Of a DNA stretch of 64,000 bases, positions 1 through 6,867 are shown piece after piece. How positions within the stretch are numbered: the stretch's first letter is position 1; the number at the start of each line of letters is the position of its first letter. The translations under genes were made by a program, and so were the position numbers. Source of the stretch: Pseudomonadota bacterium (GTDB lineage: Bacteria; Pseudomonadota; Alphaproteobacteria; Caulobacterales; Caulobacteraceae); contig JAEXZS010000097.1 in the NCBI GenBank assembly GCA_023451375.1, positions 62,001-126,000 of the forward strand, given 5' to 3'. Below the pieces are notes generated by a model. It was given only the letters and a program-made list of their open reading frames with translations. It did no database searches and was not told the DNA's origin.

Positions 1-413
1 CCGCGATGCACCCGCATCGTGATCCCCGCCGTCTCCAGCGGCCGGCCGTCCGCCCACACCCGCCCGATCCCGTCGATCGGCCCCTCGCCCAACGCCACGG
101 CGAAGCTCAGCGAATAGTCGTGATCGACCGTCCTCGGCCCGCCCTTGCCGCCGCCGTTCTCGTTGCGCCGCTCCAGGAACCGCGCGGCCCAGACGATCTG
201 CCCCGTCACCCGCGCCCGCCCGAAGACGCACGCCATCGGCGCCCCCTCGGCCGTCCCCTGGACCCGCAGCGCCTCAAGCCTCGGCCCCTCGCGCGCCGGC
301 CCCAGCGCCCCGACCAGCCCATTGTCGACGACCCGCCCCAGCGCCCCGCCGACGATCCGGCCGACGCCGCCCCCGACGATGCCGCCCAGCCCGCCCAGAA
401 CAACCTGCGCCAT
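1..413 (-). CDS. GTA gp15-like host specificity / tail tip protein, N-terminal part (cut by window edge)
   Basis: The reading frame opens with an ATG at 413 that overlaps the stop of gp14 (TGATG) and stays open to base 1, so about 137 N-terminal residues are visible. The protein starts with a glycine- and valine-rich stretch (MAQVVLGGLGGIVGGG), followed by the segment GQIVWAARFLE and then LGEGPIDGIGRVWADG. This matches the N-terminus of the large gp15 protein that ends the RcGTA tail module and forms the tail tip or baseplate hub. In that family it is over 1000 residues long, so most lies outside the window. Position directly after gp14 in the same operon supports the call. Nothing suggests a broken gene; the truncation is the window boundary. 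Confidence 0.82.
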   Translation of the reverse strand, partial: MAQVVLGGLGGIVGGGVGRIVGGALGRVVDNGLVGALGPAREGPRLEALRVQGTAEGAPMACVFGRARVTGQIVWAARFLERRNENGGGKGGPRTVDHDYSLSFAVALGEGPIDGIGRVWADGRPLETAGITMRVHR

Positions 414-994
414 CAGTCCTCCACCGGAAACCGGAACACGGCCGCCAGCCGCCTCCGCCACCACGCGCCCATCCAGCTCTCCACCACCGCCCGGCCCCAA
501 TAGGCGTGGATCATCCTCGGCTCCGGCCCGCCGACGTCGCTCAGAACCGCGCAATGCTTCACCGCCGCCCCCTCCGCCATCCGGAACAGCAGAACGTCTC
601 CGGGCCGCATCTCCTCGACCGACACCGCCCGCAACCACCGCCCCGCGGCGTCAAGCAGTATCTCCTCGCCCCCCACCTCGGCCCAGTCCGCCGCATAGGC
701 CGGCACGGCTTGCGGCTCCTCGCCGACCACCTCGCGCCACACCCCGCGCACCAGTCCCAGGCAGTCCGCGCCCACGCCCCTCACGCTGGCCTGATGCCGA
801 TACGGCGTGCCCAACCACCCCCGCGCGGCCGCGACCGCCAAAGGTCCTCCCTCGCCTGCGGGGCAGGGGGACCGCGAAGCGGTGGAGGGGGCGGATGCAG
901 ACTCCGCGGCCAGACGTCTGACACCCTGCCCGCTTCCGCCCCCTCCACCCCGCTGCGCGCGGTCCCCCTCCTCCGCTTCGCGGTGGAGGATCAT
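413..994 (-). CDS. GTA gp14-like NlpC/P60 peptidoglycan hydrolase with an N-terminal repeat-encoded extension
   Basis: This is the tail-associated cell-wall peptidase of GTAs. The NlpC/P60 fold starts near residue 53; visible catalytic-type residues, numbered from the ATG at 994, are Cys78 in GADCLGLV, His147 in VKHC and His163 in IHAYW. From that ATG the product is 193 residues, but about residues 2-51 are encoded by a 150-bp palindromic repeat. GAGGGG lies just upstream of the ATG, after the gp13 stop. The alternative is a TTG at 841 (142 residues, close to the usual family length) preceded by GGGAGGA. Which start is used cannot be decided here. The stop overlaps the gp15 start by one base. 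Confidence 0.85.
   Translation of the reverse strand: MILHREAEEGDRAQRGGGGGSGQGVRRLAAESASAPSTASRSPCPAGEGGPLAVAAARGWLGTPYRHQASVRGVGADCLGLVRGVWREVVGEEPQAVPAYAADWAEVGGEEILLDAAGRWLRAVSVEEMRPGDVLLFRMAEGAAVKHCAVLSDVGGPEPRMIHAYWGRAVVESWMGAWWRRRLAAVFRFPVED
843..992. repeat. Palindromic repeat family A, copy 1 (in gp14 5' end)
   Basis: A 150-bp element bounded by inverted ends of the type GGTCCTCC and GGAGGATC. It carries GGTGGAGGGGGCGGA on the left and the complementary CCGCCCCCTCCACC on the right. The same core recurs at 8831-9007 and 12144-12311. The length is a multiple of three and the gp14 frame is open through it. The G of the upstream ATG is the first base of the element read on the minus strand. 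Confidence 0.8.
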
Positions 995-1002
995 CTCGCC
1001 CC

Positions 1003-1668
1003 TCAGCGCCGGCTCCCCCCGTCATGCCGCCCGCCGCCGACCGGATGCGCCGTCAGGAAGTCGTCCCCCGGCACGTCCGGAAAGCCCCGGAAGTTCACCC
1101 CGTTCCCGAAGACGCCGACGCACGTGTCCCACCGCTTGTCGCAGGCCCGCCCCGGAAACGCCGCCCGGTTCACGCCGCACCGCCCGTCCCCCAGCCGCGC
1201 GTCGCACATCCGCCCATAGGTCCGCCCCACGACCCGCTCCAGCCGCGCCATCGGCCCTTCCAGCTCCGCCGTGAACCGCCCTGCGCTCGAGGAAGCCTCG
1301 CGCCTTATCCGCGCCAGCGTCGCGACCCACAGCCGCACCTTCAGGTCCGGTCGGCTCCAGTCCACCCGCCACAGCTCGACCGTAGCGCCGTCGTACAGCC
1401 CCGCCTCCACATCCTCGTCCCGGACCGCCTCGTCATCCAGCACCCCGCTGGCCGCGAACGCCCCCGCCGCCAGCCCGACCGACGCCTCGCCGGCGCCCGC
1501 CGTCCAGCCGCTCGACGCCCGGCAAACCACCCCGTCCACCTCCAGGTCGCGGTCATGATCGGTGAACCCCGTCACCACTCCGTCCGCCCGCGTCAGCCGC
1601 CAGGCATGGCACAGCGTCGCCGCCCCGCTCTCGATGCGGACGGCCAGTTCTTCCGGAATGTCGCGCAT
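1003..1668 (-). CDS. GTA gp13-like protein (DUF2163, tail/baseplate)
   Basis: A 221-residue protein with the DUF2163 pattern: an N-terminal CHAWRLTRADGVVTGFTDHD segment, a central WSRPD segment, and a cysteine-containing C-terminal half with RMCDARLGDGRCGV and CDKRWDTC. In RcGTA this is a baseplate hub component. It starts three bases after the gp12 stop and ends eight bases before the first ATG of gp14. The intact frame and family-like length argue for a functional gene. The cysteine-rich C-terminal part is typical of the family and is known to bind an iron-sulfur cluster in the RcGTA homologue; whether it does so here is inference. Confidence 0.88.
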   Translation of the reverse strand: MRDIPEELAVRIESGAATLCHAWRLTRADGVVTGFTDHDRDLEVDGVVCRASSGWTAGAGEASVGLAAGAFAASGVLDDEAVRDEDVEAGLYDGATVELWRVDWSRPDLKVRLWVATLARIRREASSSAGRFTAELEGPMARLERVVGRTYGRMCDARLGDGRCGVNRAAFPGRACDKRWDTCVGVFGNGVNFRGFPDVPGDDFLTAHPVGGGRHDGGSRR

Positions 1669-1671
1669 GGT

Positions 1672-2289
1672 TCAGACCCGAACCTCGATCAGCGGGACCG
1701 CCGCCATCAGTCCCGCCTCGAAGCTCTCCAGCGTCGCCTCGATCCGGTCCGCATCGAACCGCACGGGCGTGTCGAACAGAAACCCCGCCGTCACCTCCGC
1801 TCCCGCCGGCGGCGCCGCCTCCAGCGTCGCCACGCCCGTCGCCGCATCCACCGCGAAAGCCCCCGCCGCCAGCTCCACGCCCCCGACCGCGACCCTCACC
1901 GACCCTGCCGCGGGCTTGGCGATCGTCCGCTCGACGTCGCCGTACCGCTTCACCAGCTGAAAGGTTTGCCGCACCCCGTCCCCGACGCCCAGCGCCTGGT
2001 CTCGAGGCCCGGCCGTACCGCTCGGCGCGCACGACTTGTGATCGGCGAAATCCTTGAATCGGAAGCCGTACAGCCGCCCCCGCCGCGCTTCGAAGAAGGC
2101 GGTCAGCTCGGCCATGTCGTCCAGCGACCTCAGGTTCGCCCCGATCAGATAGCGCCTGCGCCCCATCGCCCATGGCGTCGAGCGCCGCTCGTGCCCCGAC
2201 GCCAGGATCGCGATCTCCGTCCGCCGCTCGACCCCGCCGGTCGAGCCGAACGCCAGCCGCGCCGGCAGCCGCACCTCGTGGAAGGCCAT
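1672..2289 (-). CDS. GTA gp12-like protein (DUF2460, distal tail)
   Basis: A 205-residue protein starting MAFHEVRLP, the usual opening of DUF2460 distal tail proteins; the internal segments RRYLIGANLRSLDDMAEL and YGFRFKDFADHKS are family signatures. A TTG two codons upstream (2295) lies closer to the AGGAG motif and is a possible alternative start. Unlike its neighbours, gp12 is not coupled to the preceding gp11. Between them lies the divergently oriented cold-shock/DUF805 gene, so gp12 has its own upstream region of about 95 bases. It may therefore be transcribed from a separate promoter, or by read-through from gp11. Confidence 0.88.
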   Translation of the reverse strand: MAFHEVRLPARLAFGSTGGVERRTEIAILASGHERRSTPWAMGRRRYLIGANLRSLDDMAELTAFFEARRGRLYGFRFKDFADHKSCAPSGTAGPRDQALGVGDGVRQTFQLVKRYGDVERTIAKPAAGSVRVAVGGVELAAGAFAVDAATGVATLEAAPPAGAEVTAGFLFDTPVRFDADRIEATLESFEAGLMAAVPLIEVRV

Positions 2290-2383
2290 GCCCAACCTTT
2301 CTCCTCTTTCACTTGTTCGTCGATCCCCGCTCGTTCATGTTCGCCCCACGGCCGAGGGGGCCGCTTCCACAGGAGCGAAATCA

Positions 2384-3079
2384 GTGCGCGGTGAAGTTCT
2401 CAGCTACGACGGCACAATCGGAACCGGCCTGATCAGCGGCGACGACGGCGGCCGCTACAGCTTCTCCAGCGCCGCCCTGCAGTCGCCCGCCACGCCCGCG
2501 CCGGGCGTCCGCGTCGATTTCGTTCCCGAGGGCGCCGAAGCGACCCAGATCCTGATCCTGGCCGGCGCCGCCACCTCGACCGGCGTCGCGGGCGTCGCGC
2601 CCATCCCCGCGGGATCGGGTTTCGACTTCCAGCACGCCATGCTGTCCTTCGACGGCCGCCTGCGCCGGTCGCACTTCTGGATCGGCTTCCTGATCATCTT
2701 CGGCGCCAACGTCGTTCTGGGCTGGATCCCGATCCTCGGCTGGCTGATCTCGCTGGCCCTGATCTGGCCGAACCTGGCCATTTCGGTGAAGCGCCTTCAC
2801 GACATGGGCAAGACCGGATGGCTGGTCGTGGCGCCCTATCTGATCAGCTTCGCCCTGCTGATCGCCGGCATGGTCATCATGTTCGGCGGCATGGCGGCCG
2901 GCGGCATGGCCCCGGACTACTACGAGGACAACCCCGCCGCCGCCCTGGCCGTCATGGGCCCGGCCTTCGGCGTCTTCCTGCTGTCCTTCCTGGTCGGCTT
3001 GGCCTTCCTGCTCTGGATCGGCCTGACCGACAGCCAGCCCGGCGACAACCGCTTCGGCCCGAATCCGAAGGGTCTCTGA
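2384..3079 (+). CDS. Cold-shock-like domain fused to DUF805 membrane domain, antisense within the GTA operon
   Basis: A 231-residue protein. The GTG start at 2384 was chosen because AGGAG lies eight bases upstream at 2371-2375; the frame is open further upstream to 2288 but without a site. Residues 1-60 resemble a cold-shock OB fold (GEVLSYDGTIGTGLISGDDG, then RYSFSS and a G-VDF strand). The rest is a DUF805 (YhaH-type) domain with the opening segment LSFDGRLRRSHFW, several hydrophobic helices and the closing TDSQPGDNRFGPNP. Both domains are recognisable but the cellular role is unknown. It is the only plus-strand gene within the GTA cluster, lying between gp11 and gp12, and looks like an insertion. 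A nucleic-acid-binding domain anchored at the membrane is the plain structural reading. Confidence 0.85.
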   Translation: MRGEVLSYDGTIGTGLISGDDGGRYSFSSAALQSPATPAPGVRVDFVPEGAEATQILILAGAATSTGVAGVAPIPAGSGFDFQHAMLSFDGRLRRSHFWIGFLIIFGANVVLGWIPILGWLISLALIWPNLAISVKRLHDMGKTGWLVVAPYLISFALLIAGMVIMFGGMAAGGMAPDYYEDNPAAALAVMGPAFGVFLLSFLVGLAFLLWIGLTDSQPGDNRFGPNPKGL

Positions 3080-3082
3080 ACC

Positions 3083-3119
3083 GACAGGTCCTCCCCCGCA
3101 TCGCGGGGGAGGACCTGTC
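3083..3119. terminator. Perfect 17-bp inverted repeat between convergent stops
   Basis: GACAGGTCCTCCCCCGC at 3083-3099 is exactly complementary to 3103-3119, with the loop ATC. It begins four bases after the stop of the cold-shock/DUF805 gene, and its far end overlaps the gp11 stop codon (3118-3120). There is no run of T residues on either side, so it may act as a bidirectional terminator, an RNA end-protecting stem, or an element remnant. Confidence 0.7.
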
Positions 3120-3636
3120 ACATCCGCCGCGCGCCCAGGCTGACCGCCCGCGCCAGCATCTGGGCGATCTGCGCCTCGGACCGCAGCAGCGCCGGCGCCC
3201 CGCCGTCCACCGACACGTTCACCGTCACTCCGCCGCCCGAGACCGGCTCGACCACGCCGCCCGTCGCCGGCCGGAACACCTCCGGGCCGCGCTCCCCGAC
3301 CAGATAGGCGCCGCCCGCCAGCACCGGTCCGCCGTCCGCCCGCGCGCCGCCGAACGATCCCAGCGCCGCCTGCACCGCCGCGCCCAGCCCGCCCGATCCC
3401 GCCGCCGCGTTCACCGCGTTCAGCACCGCCCGCGCCAGTTCGCCCAGCGACACCTCCCCGTCCGCCGCCGCCCGCGCCAGCGACCGCGTCAGGCTGTCGC
3501 CCGCCCGACCGAAGGCGTCCTCGATCGCCCCCGCCGCCTTCTCCGCCGGCTCCTTCAGCGCCTCCAGCGCCGCCGCCGCCTCGGCCGCCTTCAGCGGCAC
3601 GGCGTCCAGCCCGCCCGGCTCGAACTCATCCGCCAT
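3118..3636 (-). CDS. GTA gp11-like tail tape measure protein
   Basis: A 172-residue alanine- and glycine-rich protein. The first 80 residues are helical, with repeated AEAAAALEALKEPAEKAAG-type patterns; the C-terminal part has the tail-protein signature GGAYLVGERGPEVFRPATGG. This matches the short tape-measure gp11 of GTAs, which sets tail length. It starts 11 bases inside gp10.1 and ends on the arm of the perfect hairpin. It is somewhat shorter than the R. capsulatus homologue but shows no frameshift. The next GTA gene, gp12, is reached only after the antisense cold-shock/DUF805 gene. Confidence 0.82.
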   Translation of the reverse strand: MADEFEPGGLDAVPLKAAEAAAALEALKEPAEKAAGAIEDAFGRAGDSLTRSLARAAADGEVSLGELARAVLNAVNAAAGSGGLGAAVQAALGSFGGARADGGPVLAGGAYLVGERGPEVFRPATGGVVEPVSGGGVTVNVSVDGGAPALLRSEAQIAQMLARAVSLGARRM

Positions 3637-3802
3637 CCGGCCATCCCTCCATCATCCGCTCCAGCCCCGCCCGTCCCAGCGGCGCCGCCCCCGCCGGCGC
3701 CTCGACCAGCATCCGCCATTCCCTGAGCGACAGCCGCCAGAACGCCTCGGGCGTGATCCCCAAAGCCGCCGCCGTCCGCAACATCTCCGCCCAAGGAGTC
3801 AT
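3626..3802 (-). CDS. GTA gp10.1-like tail assembly chaperone (58 residues)
   Basis: A 58-residue frame beginning MTPWAEMLRTAAALGI and continuing PEAFWRLSLREWRMLV. It matches the small phage tail assembly chaperone family (DUF2376) found as gp10.1 in RcGTA. Its ATG overlaps the gp10 stop (TGATG) and its TGA lies 11 bases past the gp11 start, so all three are translationally coupled. It is easily missed by gene callers because of its size and because an alternative frame is open over the same bases. Position, overlap pattern and sequence agree. Confidence 0.85.
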   Translation of the reverse strand: MTPWAEMLRTAAALGITPEAFWRLSLREWRMLVEAPAGAAPLGRAGLERMMEGWPDGG

Positions 3803-4077
3803 CCGGCGGCGGCCGTGAACGCCCGCGCGATCGCCTCCGCCGCCTCGCGCGGCTCGATCACCTCAATCACCGCCCCGACCTCGCCCCCGCCTCGCAGGAG
3901 CGCCGCCAGCACCACCATCAGGTCCGTGGCCGACAGCGCCCTCATCCGCTCGGCCACGCCCGCCAATCCCTCGACGCCCAGCCCCGTCTCGATCTCCGCC
4001 AGCGCCCCCAGCGTCAGGCACAGCCTGCGCTCCACGCCCGCCAGACCGACGACGACCTCGCCTCTCACGCCGTTCAT
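3799..4077 (-). CDS. GTA gp10-like protein (GTA TAC family, tail assembly chaperone)
   Basis: A 92-residue protein starting MNGVRGEVVVGLAGVERRLC, followed by LTLGALAEIETGLG. This is the GTA tail assembly chaperone pattern, in which a beta-rich N-terminus precedes a helical domain. The ATG at 4077 overlaps the gp9 stop by one base, and the stop overlaps the gp10.1 start in the same way. A longer open frame extends upstream, but only this start fits the coupling and the family. It probably cooperates with gp10.1 in loading the tape measure during tail assembly. Confidence 0.82.
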   Translation of the reverse strand: MNGVRGEVVVGLAGVERRLCLTLGALAEIETGLGVEGLAGVAERMRALSATDLMVVLAALLRGGGEVGAVIEVIEPREAAEAIARAFTAAAG

Positions 4078-4487
4078 CAGATCGCGCTGAACCCGATCGC
4101 CCCGCCGCTGGCCAGGCTGATGGCGAAGGTCGCCTCCCCCGCGTGCTCGCCGGCGTATTCCAGCGCCGCCACCAGGAACGCCCCCTCCAGCACGCCGAAG
4201 TCCGGCACGATCAGCCGCCACGTCTTCGCCGCCTGCTCGAAGAAGGCCTCGCGCACCAGCGCATCCGACGCCGCATCGCGAAAGATCCCCTGTCCGGCCA
4301 CCGCCGCCGACTTCACCCCCGCGCCCGCCAGCAGTTCGCGCCACCGCCCCGCGCTGTCGCCGTCCGTCGCATCCACCGTCCGAGCATTCAGCGAAATCGT
4401 CCGCGCCCTCAGCCCCGCCACCGTCGTGAACACGCCCGGCGCGCCCTCGATCTTCAGCAGCATGTCCTTGCCCGCCTGTGCGGCCAT
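4077..4487 (-). CDS. GTA gp9-like major tail protein (TP901-1 family)
   Basis: A 136-residue protein starting MAAQAGKDMLLKIEG. The segments TTVAGLRARTISLNARTVDATDGDS and WRELLAGAGVKSAAVAGQGIF are hallmarks of the phage major tail tube family used by GTAs. It forms the stacked rings of the tail tube. The ATG at 4487 overlaps the gp8 stop by one base, and the stop overlaps gp10. The complete frame and exact coupling indicate an intact gene. Confidence 0.9.
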   Translation of the reverse strand: MAAQAGKDMLLKIEGAPGVFTTVAGLRARTISLNARTVDATDGDSAGRWRELLAGAGVKSAAVAGQGIFRDAASDALVREAFFEQAAKTWRLIVPDFGVLEGAFLVAALEYAGEHAGEATFAISLASGGAIGFSAI

Positions 4488-4909
4488 CAGCTCTCTCCCA
4501 TCTCTTCCGTCACCGCTCTCAGCCGAAGCACCGCATAGGTCCGCCGCCCGTCGCCCGCCCGGAACACGTCCGACAGCACGACCCGCAACGACACCGTCCG
4601 CACCCCGTCCGCCTCCAGCGCCGCCTCGTGCAGACAGGCCCGCACGGCCGCCGCTGTCGCCTTGGCCTCTTCCGATCCGGCGAACCGCGACACGCCGGTC
4701 AGGGTCAGCCTCTGCTCGACCCCGCCGCCGTCTGCATTCACGGCCCGGCTCTCGCACCGCCCGATCAGCAGATACGGAAACCCGGCGCTCTCCGGCGCTC
4801 CGAGCGCGGCATGGTCCCAGATCCGCCCGCCCAGCAGCGCATCCACCGCCGCATCGCCCTTCAGCGCCGCCAGCACCGCCTTCTGCAACGCGCTCTCGTG
4901 ATCGATCAT
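4487..4909 (-). CDS. GTA gp8-like tail terminator protein (DUF3168)
   Basis: A 140-residue protein with the DUF3168 pattern: an ALQKAVLAALKGDAAVDALLGGRIWDHA opening segment, then FPYLLIGRCESRAVNADGGG and TLTGVSRFAGSEEA. In GTAs and siphophages this protein caps the tail tube and joins it to the head. The ATG at 4909 overlaps the gp7 stop by four bases (ATGA). The frame is open further upstream, but only this start gives the family N-terminus. Confidence 0.87.
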   Translation of the reverse strand: MIDHESALQKAVLAALKGDAAVDALLGGRIWDHAALGAPESAGFPYLLIGRCESRAVNADGGGVEQRLTLTGVSRFAGSEEAKATAAAVRACLHEAALEADGVRTVSLRVVLSDVFRAGDGRRTYAVLRLRAVTEEMGES

Positions 4910-5202
4910 CGCGTCCGCTCCAGCCCCAGCCTCGCCCGCCCCGGCCGCGCCTCCTCGACCGTCACGATCGCCCAGTCCGCCCCGCCGAAGCGCAGCACCC
5001 GCCCGACCGCCAGCCGCGCATCGGCCCGCGCCTCCGCCGTCATCGTCTCCACCGCATGCCGCTCGTCGCCGGCCCCGCGCTCCTGCCGTCGTCGCGCCCC
5101 GCCCTTCAGCCAGGCGGACCCCACGGGCTCGAACGTCACGCTCCGCCCGCCATACGGCGTCTCGGCCTCCACCGGCCGGAACAACCCCGCGAGAATTCTC
5201 AC
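4906..5202 (-). CDS. GTA gp7-like head-tail adaptor
   Basis: A 98-residue protein. The GTG at 5202 is preferred because it overlaps the gp6 stop in a GTGA arrangement and gives the family N-terminus (RILAGLFRPVEAETPYGG). The C-terminal part contains GRVLRFGGADWAIVTVEEA, the beta-strand pattern of phage head closure and adaptor proteins. It links the head connector to the tail. An ATG at 5232 is possible but would lengthen the overlap without a better family match. Confidence 0.82.
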   Translation of the reverse strand: MRILAGLFRPVEAETPYGGRSVTFEPVGSAWLKGGARRRQERGAGDERHAVETMTAEARADARLAVGRVLRFGGADWAIVTVEEARPGRARLGLERTR

Positions 5203-5465
5203 AGCCGCACCACGCGATAGGGCGCGATCCACCCCTCCACAGGCGCAACCGCCATCTCCGCCTCGCCGCGCTCATACGCCCGCAGCGCCAGCATCAGCAC
5301 CGCCAGCCGCAAGGGCGCCGGCGAAGTCGACGTCAGGCTCAAGCCCACATCCCCCTCCACCCGCGCCCGGGCCGCCTCGACCAGCGTCTGGATCAGCCCG
5401 TCCTCCGCCTCGTGCTCGACGCGCAGGAACAGCTTCGCCTCCGCCACCGTCACCGGCTGCGTCAT
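5199..5465 (-). CDS. GTA gp6-like head-tail connector
   Basis: An 88-residue helical protein starting MTQPVTVAEAKLFLRVEH, the typical opening of phage gp6-like head-tail connector proteins, which bind below the portal. GAGGTGAGA sits just upstream of the ATG. Unlike the downstream genes it is not overlapped by its predecessor: 121 bases containing a hairpin separate it from the capsid gene. The stop overlaps the GTG of gp7. Confidence 0.85.
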   Translation of the reverse strand: MTQPVTVAEAKLFLRVEHEAEDGLIQTLVEAARARVEGDVGLSLTSTSPAPLRLAVLMLALRAYERGEAEMAVAPVEGWIAPYRVVRL

Positions 5466-5500
5466 GTCTCACCTCGATTGTCTGGAAGGATCGAGGGCTC

Positions 5501-5561
5501 AGGGCTTGGGAATTAGGGCTTAGGGATCCCCCCGCCGCCTCTTCCCTAAGCCCCAAGCCCT
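5501..5561. repeat. Inverted repeat of CTAAGCCC/CCAAGCCC units between capsid and gp6
   Basis: The left arm, 5501-5526, contains AGGGCTTGGG, AATT and AGGGCTTAGGGA. The right arm, 5543-5561, is TCCCTAAGCCCCAAGCCCT. The arms pair except for a small AATTAGG-type bulge. A further ACTAAGCCC copy follows at 5566-5574. This occupies most of the 121-bp gap between the capsid stop and the gp6 start. It could act as a partial terminator or RNA stabiliser; the sequence does not say which. Confidence 0.65.
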
Positions 5562-5586
5562 ACTCACTAAGCCCGGTGCGGCGCGA

Positions 5587-6828
5587 CTACGTCGCCGCGA
5601 ACTTCATCACCTTGATCGCGTCGAAGTTCTGCACCCCGCCGCCGACGCGCTTGGTGGTGTAGAACAGCACATAGGGCTTGGCCGAATACGGGTCTCTCAG
5701 CACCCGCACCCCCGCCCGGTCCACGATCAGATAGCCGCGCTGGAAATCGCCGAAGGCGATCGACAGGCTGTTCGCCGCCACGTCCGGCATGGTCTCGATC
5801 TCGGTCACCGGATAGCCCAGCAGCGAGGCGTTCTCGCCCAGCCGCGCCGCCGGCTGCCAGATGTAGTTGCCGTCCGCGTCCTTGAACTTGCGCACGGCCG
5901 AGACCGTCTTTCGGTTCATCACGAACCGCCCGTTCGGCCGGTACTGGGCCTTGGGCGCATACACCAGGTCGATCAGCCGATCCGTCGGACTCGTCGCCGC
6001 GAAACCGCCCGCCGCCCCCGACGCCCCATAGCCGATCTGGCCCCAAGCCTGGTCCGCATCGGCCACCGTCGCATAGCTCAGGAAGCCCCTGGGCTTGTTC
6101 GTCCCGTCGCCGGTGACGAAGGCCTGGGTCTCCTGGGCGGCGAAGGCGTCCTCCACCTCGGCCGCCAACCATTCGTCCAGGTCCACCAGCGCGTCGTCCA
6201 GCAGGGCCTGCGTCGCCGCCGGATTGGCGTAGAGATCGGCCGACGGGAACTCCAGCAGCGCCAGGGTCGCCGGATCCGTCTCCGGCCGCGCCGCCGTCTC
6301 GGCCACCCAGCCCGAGGCCACGCCCGCCGTCGACACCGGCTTCCTGAACACGCCGGCCGCCACCGTGCGCACCGTGGCGATCTCGCGCATCGGCGACACC
6401 GTCATCAGCCGTCGCTCGATGGCCCGCTCGGTCTCATAAGGCACGACATAGCCGCCCGAGGTCGCCCCGGTGCTCAGCCCCGCCTTGACCTCCAGACCAG
6501 CCGCCTGGCCCGTCTTCAGATACCCGTCCCACGCCGCCTTCGCCTCCGGCGCCGACGCGGGCTCGGCCGGCTCTCCGCCAATGATCGGGCGCCGGTTCTG
6601 GCTCATCGCCCGATCCAGCCGCGCCTGGGCCGCCGCGACCGCCTGGTCGATGCGCGCCACCTTCTCCTCCAGCAGCACATCGGCCGCCGCCTTCTTCTCG
6701 ATCTCGTCCAGCCGGGCGTCGTTCGCCCCTTTGAACGCCTCGAACGCCGCCATCACCTCGCGCACGGCGTCGCGCGCCTCCGCCCCCACGCCAAAGGAGT
6801 GGGCCGGGGCCTGTTTGGTCTCTTTCAT
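5587..6828 (-). CDS. GTA gp5-like HK97-family major capsid protein
   Basis: A 413-residue HK97-fold capsid precursor. Residues 15-75 are a charged coiled-coil scaffold (delta) region. The mature fold probably begins near residue 120 at LSTGATSGGYVVP, the usual region of prohead protease cleavage. Further signatures are SGWVAETAARPETDPATL, FVTGDGTNKPRGFLSY and the C-terminal YVLFYTTKRVGG. The gene starts 39 bases after the protease gene. It is followed by an inverted repeat that may set transcript abundance, which would suit a protein needed in hundreds of copies. Confidence 0.93.
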   Translation of the reverse strand: MKETKQAPAHSFGVGAEARDAVREVMAAFEAFKGANDARLDEIEKKAAADVLLEEKVARIDQAVAAAQARLDRAMSQNRRPIIGGEPAEPASAPEAKAAWDGYLKTGQAAGLEVKAGLSTGATSGGYVVPYETERAIERRLMTVSPMREIATVRTVAAGVFRKPVSTAGVASGWVAETAARPETDPATLALLEFPSADLYANPAATQALLDDALVDLDEWLAAEVEDAFAAQETQAFVTGDGTNKPRGFLSYATVADADQAWGQIGYGASGAAGGFAATSPTDRLIDLVYAPKAQYRPNGRFVMNRKTVSAVRKFKDADGNYIWQPAARLGENASLLGYPVTEIETMPDVAANSLSIAFGDFQRGYLIVDRAGVRVLRDPYSAKPYVLFYTTKRVGGGVQNFDAIKVMKFAAT

Positions 6829-6867
6829 GATGTCTCCGTTGAAGTTCGCCGGCCTTGGCCGACCTCG

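Noticed and set aside
1..413. gp15 as a truncated pseudogene
   Set aside because: The frame is open up to the first base of the window; the truncation is due to the window edge.
1024..2394. A 456-codon plus-strand frame opposite GTA gp12 and gp13
   Set aside because: The product is an Arg- and Pro-rich string with no recognisable motif; the minus strand carries clear DUF2163 and DUF2460 proteins.
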